64,000 bases of DNA from Limosilactobacillus reuteri (lineage in GTDB: Bacteria > Bacillota > Bacilli > Lactobacillales > Lactobacillaceae): positions 906,001-970,000 of the forward strand of contig NZ_CP139478.1 in NCBI RefSeq assembly GCF_034259105.1, written 5' to 3'. The notes under the pieces are model-generated. The model did no database searches. It was not told where the DNA came from and was given only the letters and a program-made list of their open reading frames with translations. This document shows positions 18,767-28,286 of the stretch, piece after piece; position 1 is the first letter of the stretch, and every line of letters begins with the position of its first letter. Position numbers and translations under genes: made by a program.

Positions 18767-19609
18767 ATGGCAAAGATAAAAATTGTTTGTGACTCATCAG
18801 CAGGATTAACTGATGAAGAAATTAAAAAATATGACATTACAATTATACCATTAAGTGTAATGATTGATGGGACGGTATACGTTGAGCGTGAAACAATTAC
18901 AAACGAACAGTTCCCTGAAATGATGAAGAATGCTAAGTCACTACCAAAGACTTCCCAACCACCAATTGGAAAGTTTGTCGATGCGTTTGATAAGCTAGGT
19001 GAAGATGGTAGTGAAGTATTATGCGTTACAATGATGGAATCAATTAGTGGGACCGTCCACGCGGCTGAACAAGCGGCTGGAATGACAAAGACAAAAGTTA
19101 CAGTCTACGATTCCCAGTCAACCGACCAAGTAATGGGCTTTGAAATACTTGAAGCAGCCCAAGTGATTGAAGACGGTGGCAGCGTTGAGGATGCAATTGC
19201 TAAGATGAAAGAAGTACTTAGTAAATCTGAACTTTACTTGGCAATTGATAACCTTGATAATTTAGTTGCTGGTGGCCGAATCAGTAAATTTGCTGGTGCT
19301 ATTTCTAACCTATTAAACATTAAAGTTATGCTCCATGTGTATGATGGTCAGATTCATATTGAATCAAAAGGCCGGGGTATTAAATCAATGCATAAAGAAT
19401 GGGATAAGATTTTAGATGAGATGGCACGGGGACCAAAAGTTAAGCGAATTGGAATTTCTCATGTCGATGCTGGCAAAGAAGTAGAACGCTTATTAGCAAA
19501 ACTAAAAGAACTTTATCCAGAAATCGAGGTTACTGTTCGAGAGACAGTGCCAATTATTGCAACTCACACTGGAATGGGTGCTTGTTGTTTGCTATACTAT
19601 ACAGAATAA
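18767..19609 (+). CDS. DegV-family fatty-acid-binding protein
   Basis: DegV/FakB proteins bind a fatty acid and, with FakA kinase, provide acyl-phosphate for phospholipid synthesis. The 280-residue protein begins KIKIVCDSSAGLTDEEI, contains TSQPPIGKFVDAF and SGTVHAAEQAAG (the acyl-carboxylate-binding loops), LDNLVAGGRISKFAG and the C-terminal ETVPIIATHTGMGA histidine motif. The ATG at 18767 is chosen over the frame start at 18755 by alignment to family N-termini. Which fatty acid it binds cannot be told. Confidence 0.9.
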   Translation: MAKIKIVCDSSAGLTDEEIKKYDITIIPLSVMIDGTVYVERETITNEQFPEMMKNAKSLPKTSQPPIGKFVDAFDKLGEDGSEVLCVTMMESISGTVHAAEQAAGMTKTKVTVYDSQSTDQVMGFEILEAAQVIEDGGSVEDAIAKMKEVLSKSELYLAIDNLDNLVAGGRISKFAGAISNLLNIKVMLHVYDGQIHIESKGRGIKSMHKEWDKILDEMARGPKVKRIGISHVDAGKEVERLLAKLKELYPEIEVTVRETVPIIATHTGMGACCLLYYTE

Positions 19610-19631
19610 TCTTTGATAAAAATAAGTGGAG

Positions 19632-19680
19632 AGAGTGGAAAATAACCGCTTTGTGGCGACGCAAAGCTAGTTCCACGTTC
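19632..19680. repeat. Intergenic hairpin element after degV
   Basis: The stretch holds GAGAGTGGAA...TTCCACGTTCTC with an inner GCTTTG...CAAAGC stem, a nested structure resembling the element at 9874. It precedes the terminator at 19707 and has no open frame. Confidence 0.5.
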
Positions 19681-19706
19681 TCTTACTATTGTTCATAAAA
19701 GCGGTT

Positions 19707-19743
19707 GAGGCTGAGAGAAAGCAAAAAGTTTTCTCCCAGCCTC
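19707..19743 (+). terminator. degV terminator
   Basis: GAGGCTG-a-GAGAAA pairs with TTTCTC-c-CAGCCTC; a weak T-rich tail (tatcttctt) follows. Confidence 0.75.
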
Positions 19744-19782
19744 TATCTTCTTAAAATCTTAAAATAAAGGACTATAGAATAG

Positions 19783-20709
19783 ATGAAAAAGTGGACTAAA
19801 TGGCTATTGTTATCGCTTTTGGCTATTATGATTATTGGTGGGGGATGGTATACTGTTAACCACTTTACAAATTTAACTAGTAATAGTTCAAAAGTTGTTA
19901 CACCAAAGTATGTTGAAAAGAAAAATGTAAAGCTGGTTGCACTAGGCGATTCCCTTACTCACGGTCAAGGGGATGAAACTAATAATGGTGGGTATGTTGG
20001 GGTAATTAAGGAAAAAATTGAACACCGTTATCACCAAACTAAGGTGACAACAGTCAATTACGGGGTAACAGGGGACCGATCCGACCAGATTCTTGACCGA
20101 TTAAATCAGCAATCTCAATTACGTAGTGACTTACGGAGCGCGGATGTGATTACGATGACTGTTGGTGGAAATGATCTGATGCAAATCCTGGAAAAAAATG
20201 TAATGGGCTCTAAACGGCAAGTCACTAGTAGTGTTGAAAGTGGCGAAAAAACTTATCAACAAAAATTAATTAAGCTATTTGATGCAGTTCGAAAGGAAAA
20301 TCCTAAGGCCCCTATTTTTGTGATGAGCATTTATAATCCCTTCTATACCTATTTCCCAGATGTAACAATTATCAACAAGTCAATTAATCAATGGAACCAA
20401 ACTACACAAGATACAATGAATAATTATAAGTCAATGTATTTTGTGAACATTAATAAGTTGATGTCATATGGTCAATATCAGACTAAGAGTCAACAACAAC
20501 AGCTGATCAAGGAAGAAGAGAAGGCTAACCAAGGGCAGGTCAGTCAAAAGCGGGTCATTGAAATTATGAATCATAAGGATAAGAACCTTAATAAATATAT
20601 TTCAACAGAAGATAATTTTCATCCTAATCATACGGGATACGTCAAAATTGCTGACCAATTATTTAAGGTAATGCAAAAACATGATAGCTGGGAATTCACA
20701 CGGAGGTAA
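19783..20709 (+). CDS. SGNH/GDSL-family hydrolase, membrane-anchored or secreted
   Basis: An esterase/lipase-type protein of 308 residues. An N-terminal membrane/signal segment (WLLLSLLAIMIIGGGWYTV, about 6-24) is followed by the SGNH blocks: ALGDSLTHG with the nucleophilic serine, the GVTGDRSDQ glycine block, VGGNDL, and DNFHPNHTGY with the catalytic Asp and His. The active site would face the outside. Two bases separate it from the YpmS-like gene, and the pair (YpmR-YpmS) is conserved in Firmicutes. The natural substrate (lipid, acylated wall polymer) is unknown. Confidence 0.9.
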   Translation: MKKWTKWLLLSLLAIMIIGGGWYTVNHFTNLTSNSSKVVTPKYVEKKNVKLVALGDSLTHGQGDETNNGGYVGVIKEKIEHRYHQTKVTTVNYGVTGDRSDQILDRLNQQSQLRSDLRSADVITMTVGGNDLMQILEKNVMGSKRQVTSSVESGEKTYQQKLIKLFDAVRKENPKAPIFVMSIYNPFYTYFPDVTIINKSINQWNQTTQDTMNNYKSMYFVNINKLMSYGQYQTKSQQQQLIKEEEKANQGQVSQKRVIEIMNHKDKNLNKYISTEDNFHPNHTGYVKIADQLFKVMQKHDSWEFTRR

Positions 20710-20711
20710 AA

Positions 20712-21314
20712 ATGAAAAATTCTGAAGAAAAAAAGATTAATTGGTGGAAGTGGGCCTTTTTTTGCTTAGTAGCCTTGATTGTAATTAGCTGTGGGGTTGT
20801 ATTGAACAAGGCGACTGCACCAACTCCTGCTACTACAACTAGCAAAGCAGTAAAGCCAAGCGATTCGTCGGTAACGGTTGAATTGAATAAAAAACAGGTG
20901 AATGCTTTAGCTGCTAACTACCTGAATCAGTTTCTAAAAGGGCAAAAGATCCGTTATGATTTTATTGTTGGCGATCAGTATGCTACCTTGACAGGAAATA
21001 CTAAGTTTCTAGGGGCTAAGGTGCGATTTGCTATTAACTTTATTCCTGAACGATTAAGTAACGGAAATGTCTTGTTGCGGGCTAGGGGACTTTCCGTTGG
21101 ACGGTTAAATATCCCGATCAAATTTGTGATGGGTTATATTGCAAAGAATTATAATATTCCTAAATGGGTAACAATTAATCCACAAAAGAAGACAGTTTTA
21201 TTAGACCTTAATCGTTATAGCAAGCACCGTTCTCTTAAGTACTCGGCTCAGGAAATTAACATGCAAGAAGGACGGTTTAAGTTTTTAATCACGGTCCCAA
21301 CAAGTAATGAATAA
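20712..21314 (+). CDS. YpmS-family membrane protein
   Basis: The 200-residue protein has a short positive N-terminus, one membrane helix (WAFFCLVALIVISCGVVL, about 14-31) and an outside domain of the YpmS type (VELNKKQVNALAANYLNQFL, then FLGAKVRFAINFIPERLSNGNVLLRA). It sits directly after the SGNH hydrolase, with which it probably shares transcript and perhaps function at the cell surface. No catalytic residues were recognised. The family has no firmly known role. Confidence 0.8.
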   Translation: MKNSEEKKINWWKWAFFCLVALIVISCGVVLNKATAPTPATTTSKAVKPSDSSVTVELNKKQVNALAANYLNQFLKGQKIRYDFIVGDQYATLTGNTKFLGAKVRFAINFIPERLSNGNVLLRARGLSVGRLNIPIKFVMGYIAKNYNIPKWVTINPQKKTVLLDLNRYSKHRSLKYSAQEINMQEGRFKFLITVPTSNE

Positions 21315-21332
21315 ATATTGGAGGAAATTAAA

Positions 21333-21554
21333 ATGAGAATGAGTTTTTATCAGTTTTTAATGACTCAACGAAACCCGAATAGTGCAGATGAAGTTCAACA
21401 GTTTGCAAACAACGCTTTTTTGGATACTACTTTTCCTAAGCATTCAGAGGATTTTGATGAAATTTCGCATTATTTAGAAGAAAATGCTGACTATTTGCCA
21501 TCAATGACAATTTTTGATGAAGCTTGGCAACGGTATATTGATGCAATGAATTAG
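21333..21554 (+). CDS. YozE-family small protein
   Basis: A 73-residue acidic cytoplasmic protein of the YozE/UPF0346 family: [45 protein letters not shown], and a C-terminal helix. The start is ATG 21333, preceded by GGAGG at 21320-21324. Homologues have a four-helix SAM-like fold with unknown function. It lies 18 bases after the YpmS-like gene and 20 before rbgA, so all are likely one transcript. Confidence 0.85.
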   Translation: MRMSFYQFLMTQRNPNSADEVQQFANNAFLDTTFPKHSEDFDEISHYLEENADYLPSMTIFDEAWQRYIDAMN

Positions 21555-21574
21555 AAAAGAAGGGAGAAAGTCAA

Positions 21575-22447
21575 ATGGCAACAATTCAATGGTTCCCAGG
21601 ACATATGGCAAAAGCATTACGCCAAATTCGTGAACAAATGCCACTAGTAGATATTTTATTTGAGCTAGTAGATGCACGTGTCCCCTATTCGTCACAAAAT
21701 CCAGAAGTGGCACTAGCTGCAGGAGAAAAGCCCAAACTTTTAATTATGACAAAGACGGACCTGGCAGACCAGAAACGATTAAATGAATGGATTAAGTACT
21801 TTGAGCAGCATAATCAGCCAGTTCTTGCCCTTGATTCACGGCAAAATAACGTGGCAAAAGTTGTAACGGCTAAAAGTAAAGAGATATTAAAAGATAAATT
21901 GGCAGAAGAAAAAGCCAAGGGAATGAAAAAGAGGCCGATTCGGGCAATGTGTGTTGGTGTTCCCAATGTAGGGAAATCAACCCTTTTAAATCACCTGGTA
22001 AAAAAGAACGTCGCGGCTACTGGAAACCGTCCAGGAGTTACTACCGGACAACAATGGTTACGGTCATCAGCAGAATTGGAATTACTTGATACTCCGGGTG
22101 TCCTTTGGCATAAATTTGCTACTCCTAAGCAAGGAATAATGCTTGCTTTAACGGGAGCAATTAAAGATAGCTTATACGCAAAGGATGATGTAGCTTTGTT
22201 TGCCCTTGATTACTTGCGGCAACACCAGCCAGAAGTGTTAAAGCAACGTTACCACTTAACTGATGCAGATCTGGACGAATCAGTTACCAATCCGGATTTA
22301 CTATTAACGATTACTGCTAAAATGGGCTTTCGTGATGATTATGACCGGGCTAGTGAACGGTTGATTTTTGACTTACGAAAGGGAAAATTAGGACCAATCA
22401 CTTTGGAAGTACCTGCTGACTTAAATGAGGATGGACTAAATGAATAA
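21575..22447 (+). CDS. rbgA: Ribosome biogenesis GTPase RbgA (YlqF)
   Basis: A circularly permuted GTPase needed for late 50S assembly. The order of motifs is permuted: NKxD-like MTKTDLAD comes before the P-loop GVPNVGKST (about 130), with DTPG following, and the N-terminal WFPGHMAKALRQI is the family signature. The C-terminal ANTAR-like helical domain binds rRNA. The length of 290 is typical. It overlaps rnhB by eight bases. Confidence 0.96.
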   Translation: MATIQWFPGHMAKALRQIREQMPLVDILFELVDARVPYSSQNPEVALAAGEKPKLLIMTKTDLADQKRLNEWIKYFEQHNQPVLALDSRQNNVAKVVTAKSKEILKDKLAEEKAKGMKKRPIRAMCVGVPNVGKSTLLNHLVKKNVAATGNRPGVTTGQQWLRSSAELELLDTPGVLWHKFATPKQGIMLALTGAIKDSLYAKDDVALFALDYLRQHQPEVLKQRYHLTDADLDESVTNPDLLLTITAKMGFRDDYDRASERLIFDLRKGKLGPITLEVPADLNEDGLNE

Positions 22448-23210
22448 GGAAACCATTAGTCAAATTAAGGCCCGTTTACAAACTATTACAGATGCAACTG
22501 ATCCTTACTTGCAAACTATTCGTGATGATTCGCGCAAGGGTGTTAAAACGGCAATTCAGCAATTTGAGCGCCGACTTGCACGGCAGAAGGAAGCTGAAGA
22601 GGCGTTCAATAACCGGTTCAAATACGAAAAGTACTATTGGGAAAATGGATGTCAGTATATTGCAGGGATGGATGAAGTAGGAAGAGGACCATTGGCTGGA
22701 CCAGTGGTTACTTGTGCAGTAATTTTAAATGCAGATTTTGACCTGGTAGGGGTAACTGATTCTAAACAATTAACTAGGCATGAACGGGAAAATTTATATT
22801 TACGGATTGTTGATGAGGCGGTTGAAGTTAGCATCGCGGTGAATGATGCGCCAGTGATTGATCAAATGAATATTTATGCTGCTACCCAGGATGCAATGAT
22901 TCGGGCAATTAATCACCTTCACCATCGGCCAGATCATCTGATTGTTGATGCTGTCCCGTTAGCAATTGATATTCCCCAGACGACTTTGATCATGGGGGAT
23001 CAAAAGAGTATTAGCGTTGCTGCAGCCAGTATTGTCGCAAAAGAATACCGTGATCACCTAATGCGAGACTATGATTATGTTTATCCAGGATATGGTTTTG
23101 CACAAAATATGGGTTATGGGACTAAAGAACATTTAGCCGGCCTAGAAAAAATGGGGGCAACTCCTATTCATCGGCGTTCTTTTAATCCCGTTCCAAAATA
23201 TTTAAATTAA
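22440..23210 (+). CDS. rnhB: Ribonuclease HII
   Basis: Cuts RNA of RNA-DNA hybrids and single ribonucleotides in DNA. Catalytic residues are in YIAGMDEVGRGPLAGPVV (Asp and Glu), then VTDSKQL and LIVDAV, with the later Asp. An extra N-terminal helical region (about 70 residues) is usual for Gram-positive RNase HII. At 256 residues the length is normal. It is coupled to rbgA by an eight-base overlap. Confidence 0.96.
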   Translation: MNKETISQIKARLQTITDATDPYLQTIRDDSRKGVKTAIQQFERRLARQKEAEEAFNNRFKYEKYYWENGCQYIAGMDEVGRGPLAGPVVTCAVILNADFDLVGVTDSKQLTRHERENLYLRIVDEAVEVSIAVNDAPVIDQMNIYAATQDAMIRAINHLHHRPDHLIVDAVPLAIDIPQTTLIMGDQKSISVAAASIVAKEYRDHLMRDYDYVYPGYGFAQNMGYGTKEHLAGLEKMGATPIHRRSFNPVPKYLN

Positions 23211-23260
23211 AAAATGCATTTTCAAAAAGCTTTCGTATATAAATATAAGGAGGCTTTTTT

Positions 23261-24136
23261 ATGTTACAAGTAAATGATTTTCTATTACGGTTAAGTTTAT
23301 GTCGCGGAATTGGCTTAGTTTCAAAGTATCGTCTATGGGAGTGTGCTCAACAGGCACGCTGTTTTAATAATATTGACTATTTGATTGACCATGCAAATGT
23401 TAGCTTACGAAGTGCATCGTCATTGAAAAATAATTGGACCAGTCCAGAGCTTGATCAAGCAGTGGCCTTAAACAGTCAGGAAAAATTTATTACGATTGCG
23501 GATCCGTTATACCCGATCACCTTGAAAGAAACGTACTGTCCGCCCTTGGTATTGTTTTATCGTGGTAATCTGAGCTTGCTCCATCAGCCTTCAATTGGTG
23601 TTGTTGGCACTAGGCAGATAACTAATTATGGACAGAGCGCTTTACGAGGATTGCTGCCACCAGTAATTAAGCGGCAGATAGTAGTAATCAGTGGTTTAGC
23701 TCAAGGAGTAGATGGTTTTAGCCATGAACTGGCGCTAAAACATGGTGGCCTTACTATCGGGGTGATTGGGACTGGTTTAGATCAAGCTTATCCCCGAAAT
23801 CACCAAGTCCTTCAAGATGAGGTGGCCAGACAAGGATTAGTAATTTCTGAGTATGGGCGGGGTGAACCACCTGTGGCTTATCATTTTCCAGAGCGAAATC
23901 GAATTATTGCAGGTTTAAGCGAAGTGGTTTTGGTTGTCGAGGCAAAGAAAAGGAGTGGGAGTTTAATCACAGCTAATATCGGTTTAGATGAAAATCGGTC
24001 TGTATGCGCTATTCCTGGAAGAATTGATGCTCCCTTATCAGTAGGATGTAACAGTTTAATCGCAGCTGGCGCGAAACCAATTCTCAGCGCCCAAGATCTG
24101 CTAGATGAGTTTCGGCTGTACGATTCAAGGGCTTGA
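23261..24136 (+). CDS. dprA: DNA-processing protein DprA (Smf)
   Basis: Binds incoming single-stranded DNA and loads RecA during natural transformation. The Rossmann-like core is visible as SIGVVGTRQITNYGQ, VVISGLAQGVDGFSHELAL, GVIGTGLDQAYPRNH and EYGRGEPP, followed by FPERNRIIAGLSEVVLVVEAKKRSGS. It is 291 residues long with no C-terminal winged helix. The gene order dprA-topA is common in Firmicutes. A good ribosome-binding site (AAGGAGG) precedes the ATG. Competence itself cannot be judged from this gene. Confidence 0.95.
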   Translation: MLQVNDFLLRLSLCRGIGLVSKYRLWECAQQARCFNNIDYLIDHANVSLRSASSLKNNWTSPELDQAVALNSQEKFITIADPLYPITLKETYCPPLVLFYRGNLSLLHQPSIGVVGTRQITNYGQSALRGLLPPVIKRQIVVISGLAQGVDGFSHELALKHGGLTIGVIGTGLDQAYPRNHQVLQDEVARQGLVISEYGRGEPPVAYHFPERNRIIAGLSEVVLVVEAKKRSGSLITANIGLDENRSVCAIPGRIDAPLSVGCNSLIAAGAKPILSAQDLLDEFRLYDSRA

Positions 24137-24257
24137 TTTCTGGTGAGAAGTTGATTAAAATTTTTTGTTCAGTTAGAGATTATATTTGACAGATGGTAGT
24201 CAAATGGATTAATAATATTATTGAATGAAATATTAAAAATGTTAGGAGCCTACCAGA

Positions 24258-26378
24258 ATGGCAACCAAAACAACCAAATCAACGGCGAAAAAGACAACTC
24301 GTCGCCGTTCAAAAATTAAAAAAAATCTGGTGATCGTGGAGTCACCATCAAAGGCAAAAACAATCGGTAAATTTTTAGGCCGGTCCTATAAGGTTGTGGC
24401 TAGTTTAGGCCATATTCGGGACTTGCCAAAAAGCCGGATGGGGGTAGATATTGAAAATGACTACACCCCTGATTACATTTCAATTCGGGGGAAGGGTGAT
24501 GTAATTAAGGAACTACGGAAGGACGCTAAAAATGCGAAAGCCGTATATCTTGCATCTGACCCGGACCGTGAAGGGGAAGCAATTGCCTGGCACGTTTCAA
24601 ATATTTTAAAGCTTGGCGATGATCAAAAGAACCGGGTTACCTTTAATGAAATTACTAAAGATGCTGTTAAAGAAGCTTTTAAAGAACCCCGAGAGATTAA
24701 TATGGATCTCGTGGATGCTCAGCAGGCACGACGGGTATTAGATCGATTAGTTGGATATTCAATTAGCCCAATTTTATGGAAGAAAGTCAAAAAGGGCTTA
24801 AGTGCTGGTCGTGTTCAATCAGTTGCCCTTTATCTGATTATTCAACGTGAAAATGAAATTAAAAACTTTAAACCAGAGGAATACTGGACAATTGATGCTG
24901 ATTTCAAGAAGGGCAAAGAAGAATTCAAGGCTAGTTTTTACGGTGAAAATGGTAAGAAGGTTTCCTTGAAGAATAATGATGATGTTCAGGCAATCCTTTC
25001 TAAAATCGATAAAAAGAAAGATTTCGATGTTACCAAGGTGACCAAAAAAGAACGTCGGCGGCAACCGCAGCCACCATATACAACCTCGACCATGCAACAG
25101 GATGCTAACCGTCGTTTAAACTTCCGAACACGAAAGACAATGATGGCAGCACAAATGTTATATGAAGGGATTGACATTAAAGAAGGGGCACCGGTTGGGT
25201 TGATTACCTATATGCGGACAGACTCAACTCGGGTGGCATCAATTGCTAAGCATGAAGCGTCTAACTATATTCATGAAAACTATGGCGCGGAATATGCGGC
25301 AATAAAGCCGGTTAAGGGAAAATTACCTGAAGGGGCCCAGGATGCCCACGAAGCTATTCGGCCAACTTCAGTCTATCGGACACCAGCTAAAATGAAGCAA
25401 TATTTAACTCCTGACCAATATAAACTTTATAATTTGATTTGGTCGCGGTTTGTAGCTAGTCAAATGACTGCAGAAGTAATTGATACGATGAGCGTTAACC
25501 TTCAGCAAAATGGGGTCGACTTCCGTGCAAATGGATCAAAAGTTAAGTTCCCTGGGTTTACAAAAGTATATAAGCGAGGAACCGAAAAAGATAACTTGTT
25601 GCCAGAATTAACTGAAGGTGACAAAGCAAAAATGATAAAGGACGATCCAGCGCAGCACTTTACCCAACCGCCTGCTCGTTATACAGAAGCGGCTCTTATT
25701 AAAACTCTGGAAGAAAATGGCGTTGGTCGGCCATCAACCTATGCGCCAACCCTTGATACGATTCAACGACGGTACTATGTTCGTCTTGTATCACGCCACT
25801 TTGAACCAACTGAATTGGGTGAAATTGTCAACCGAATTATCGAAAAGCAATTCCCTGATATTGTCAATGTCCAATTTACTGCCGATATTGAAGGAAAACT
25901 TGATGAGATTGAGGAAGGGAAGCAAAACTGGATTAATGTTGTTGATAAATTCTATCAACCATTCTCAAAAGAAGTTGATGCAGCTGAAGAAGAGGTTGAT
26001 AAGATTGAGATGAAAGATGAGCTTGCTGGCACAGATTGTGAAATTTGTGGAGCCCCCATGGTTATTAAAATGGGTCGTTATGGTAAGTTCTATGCATGTT
26101 CTCGCTTCCCAAATTGTCGGAACACCAAGGCGATTGTAAAAGATACCGGAATTACATGTCCAAAGTGTGGGCAAGGAACGGTTGTTGAACGAAAGTCAAA
26201 GAAGAACCGAACTTTCTATGGTTGTTCTCGTTATCCAGATTGTGACTTTGTTTCATGGGATAAACCAATTGGACGTAATTGTCCTAAGGATGGGCACTTC
26301 CTCGTTGAAAAGAAAGTCAAGGGTGGCAAACAGGTTGTCTGTCCAAATGGAGACTACAAAGAAGAAGTTCAGAAGTAA
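24258..26378 (+). CDS. topA: DNA topoisomerase I
   Basis: Relaxes negative supercoils. After a Lys/Arg/Thr-rich start (about 25 residues) the TOPRIM domain shows [19 protein letters not shown] and [15 protein letters not shown]; the active-site tyrosine lies in [11 protein letters not shown]. The C-terminus has two full zinc-ribbon repeats ([20 protein letters not shown]..., [13 protein letters not shown]...) and a third with only part of the cysteines (CPKDGHF...CPNGDY). The length of 706 is normal. GGAGCC lies ahead of the ATG. Confidence 0.97.
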   Translation: MATKTTKSTAKKTTRRRSKIKKNLVIVESPSKAKTIGKFLGRSYKVVASLGHIRDLPKSRMGVDIENDYTPDYISIRGKGDVIKELRKDAKNAKAVYLASDPDREGEAIAWHVSNILKLGDDQKNRVTFNEITKDAVKEAFKEPREINMDLVDAQQARRVLDRLVGYSISPILWKKVKKGLSAGRVQSVALYLIIQRENEIKNFKPEEYWTIDADFKKGKEEFKASFYGENGKKVSLKNNDDVQAILSKIDKKKDFDVTKVTKKERRRQPQPPYTTSTMQQDANRRLNFRTRKTMMAAQMLYEGIDIKEGAPVGLITYMRTDSTRVASIAKHEASNYIHENYGAEYAAIKPVKGKLPEGAQDAHEAIRPTSVYRTPAKMKQYLTPDQYKLYNLIWSRFVASQMTAEVIDTMSVNLQQNGVDFRANGSKVKFPGFTKVYKRGTEKDNLLPELTEGDKAKMIKDDPAQHFTQPPARYTEAALIKTLEENGVGRPSTYAPTLDTIQRRYYVRLVSRHFEPTELGEIVNRIIEKQFPDIVNVQFTADIEGKLDEIEEGKQNWINVVDKFYQPFSKEVDAAEEEVDKIEMKDELAGTDCEICGAPMVIKMGRYGKFYACSRFPNCRNTKAIVKDTGITCPKCGQGTVVERKSKKNRTFYGCSRYPDCDFVSWDKPIGRNCPKDGHFLVEKKVKGGKQVVCPNGDYKEEVQK

Positions 26379-26423
26379 AAATGTCGCGCTTGTTTTTACT
26401 GAATTTTACTTAAATATTTATTG

Positions 26424-26467
26424 AAAAGGTTTCCAAAATCTGCTATTGTGCGTTTGGAACCTTTTTT
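26424..26467 (+). terminator. topA terminator
   Basis: AAAAGGTTTCCAAA pairs with TTTGGAACCTTTT (one-base bulge), followed by T. Confidence 0.85.
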
Positions 26468-26512
26468 ATATACTTAATGTTAAACGATTATCAATTGAAG
26501 GGATCGATAACA

Positions 26513-27391
26513 ATGATTACTTTACAAAACCAACAATTAACTGTGCAAATTGATGAATTAGGTGCTCAATTACATAGTATTAAACGGCAGGATAACGAAA
26601 TTGAATACTTATGGCAGGGGGATCCCGCTTCATGGAATCGCCAAGCACCAATCCTCTTTCCGTTTGTTGGCCGCTTAAAAGATGATCAATATCAATATGG
26701 CAACCAAACTTATCATCAAACACAACATGGTTTTGCACGTGATCGAAAATTTCAAGTTATTGAGCAAACACCATCGATGGTTGTGATGGAACAGCATGAT
26801 GATAGTGAAACTAAGAAGGCATTCCCTTTTTCATTTAGTCTTCAGGTAAAATTCGAATTGGTTGTTGATAAGGTTGAAATCAGCTATGCGGTGAAGAACC
26901 CGAGCGGAGATGAAACCTTAATCTATGCTATTGGAGCACATCCTGGTTTTAATATGCCATTAACTGGTGCCGGGAGTTTTGAACAAACAGAGTTAAGCGT
27001 TAAACCGGCAACAGAATATTCACGGATCGTTTTAGATGGCGCCTATAACGATTCAACTCATCCACAATTGATTGATATGAGGGATTCATTATCACTTAAT
27101 CATGATCTTTTTAATAAGGATGCTATTATTTTCAAAACAGATGGCGGCCATTTTACAGCCAAATTAACAGATACTGTTGCTAATCATGGGGTCATAGTTG
27201 ATACCTTTAATACGGAATACGTGGGAGTTTGGTCGCAGTATCCAAGTACAGCTCCATTTGTATGTGTAGAACCATGGTGGGGAATAGCTGATAATGTCAA
27301 TGCTGATGGGCTCCTCCTTCATAAGCAAGGGATGCACCGTCTTGCACCAAATGAAACAGATAATTATCACTTTAGTATTAAGCCATTTTAA
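26513..27391 (+). CDS. Aldose 1-epimerase family protein (LacX-like)
   Basis: A galactose-mutarotase-fold protein of 292 residues. It shows the beta-sandwich pattern of the family: LGAQLHSIKR, PILFPFVGRLKDDQY, QHGFARDRKF with the histidine of the active site, AIGAHPGFNMP with the second histidine, and a late acidic residue (CVEPWWG). It interconverts sugar anomers, perhaps phosphosugars as suggested for the YeaD/LacX branch. The ATG at 26513 has GAAGGGA upstream. Single-gene unit between two terminators. Confidence 0.85.
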   Translation: MITLQNQQLTVQIDELGAQLHSIKRQDNEIEYLWQGDPASWNRQAPILFPFVGRLKDDQYQYGNQTYHQTQHGFARDRKFQVIEQTPSMVVMEQHDDSETKKAFPFSFSLQVKFELVVDKVEISYAVKNPSGDETLIYAIGAHPGFNMPLTGAGSFEQTELSVKPATEYSRIVLDGAYNDSTHPQLIDMRDSLSLNHDLFNKDAIIFKTDGGHFTAKLTDTVANHGVIVDTFNTEYVGVWSQYPSTAPFVCVEPWWGIADNVNADGLLLHKQGMHRLAPNETDNYHFSIKPF

Positions 27392-27395
27392 CTAA

Positions 27396-27437
27396 AAATA
27401 GGAGACCGGGAAAATGATTATTTCCAGTCTCCTATTT
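27396..27437. terminator. Bidirectional terminator between mutarotase gene and plsY
   Basis: AAATAGGAGAC (27396-27406) pairs perfectly with GTCTCCTATTT (27427-27437), with A-rich and T-rich flanks on both sides. It overlaps the plsY stop. Confidence 0.85.
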
Positions 27438-28061
27438 ATTTTGCTTCTTTTCTCGTAAATAATAGCCAAGGCCAAAACTTACCATCGATTCTTTTCCTGA
27501 TAAAATTCGGTGAATGTTTGATCGGTGACGGTAAAAGACCACTCCTGTTAATATTCCTGCCACGATTGCTAAAATCCAAGCATGAATGAAGAGGGCAATA
27601 ATGAAGATTGCACTAATCCCTACCATACTGGCGGCACTAACCATACTTGTCAAGCACAAGACAAAGATAAAAATCAAACAGGCAACAACAAAGAGGAGGG
27701 GGTTATAAGCTAATAGAATCCCCGCGCTAGTTGCCACTGCTTTCCCACCATGAAAATTATCGAATATTGATACAGTGTGACCAAGACTGGCAAAGAGTCC
27801 GATCAATAGTGGGTTAACAGTTCCAGATATTCCTAAAAAGTATGGCTGACTAGCGGCGAGTGTTCCCTTTAGAATGTCGATAAACAAAACAACAACGCCC
27901 GCCTTAAACCCCAATGTCCGAAAAGTATTCGTTGTTCCGATATTACCGCTACCTAACTTGCGAATATCCTTATGATAAATATACTTACCGATCCAGAGAC
28001 CAGTTGGGATTGAACCTAAGAGGTAAGCGATAATAATCATCCCAATAATTTCAAAAAACAT
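27432..28061 (-). CDS. plsY: Glycerol-3-phosphate acyltransferase PlsY
   Basis: Transfers the acyl group of acyl-phosphate to glycerol-3-phosphate, the first step of phospholipid synthesis in Gram-positives. The 209-residue protein has about five membrane helices. Signature motifs: AYLLGSIPTGLWIGK (N-terminal), KLGSGNIGTTNTFRTLG and FHGGKAVATSAG. AAGGAG precedes the ATG. It is divergent from parE, with 225 bases between the starts. Confidence 0.95.
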   Translation of the reverse strand: MFFEIIGMIIIAYLLGSIPTGLWIGKYIYHKDIRKLGSGNIGTTNTFRTLGFKAGVVVLFIDILKGTLAASQPYFLGISGTVNPLLIGLFASLGHTVSIFDNFHGGKAVATSAGILLAYNPLLFVVACLIFIFVLCLTSMVSAASMVGISAIFIIALFIHAWILAIVAGILTGVVFYRHRSNIHRILSGKESMVSFGLGYYLREKKQNK

Positions 28062-28242
28062 ATAAATAGCTCCTTAATAATAGCTTATACAGCTTTTAAG
28101 CATAGCATGAATATTTAATTTTAACCACTAGGAAGGCACAATTTGCCATTCTCCAAAGTTTTCAGTATCATTTTAATTATGAATTGAAATTGTGGCCAGT
28201 TTAGCTTTACAATTAACAAATGTAAATGGTAAAATAATTTTT

Positions 28243-28264
28243 CGAACATACGTTTAGGTATAAT
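28243..28264 (+). promoter_or_regulatory. LexA/DinR-box-like operator overlapping the parE -10
   Basis: CGAACATACGTTTA (28243-28256) fits the Gram-positive LexA box CGAACNNNNGTTCG in all but the last part (GTTT for GTTC). It is directly followed by a perfect TATAAT (28259-28264), so a bound repressor would cover the promoter. Confidence 0.55.
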
Positions 28265-28286
28265 ATTGGCAATGGGAGGTCATTTT

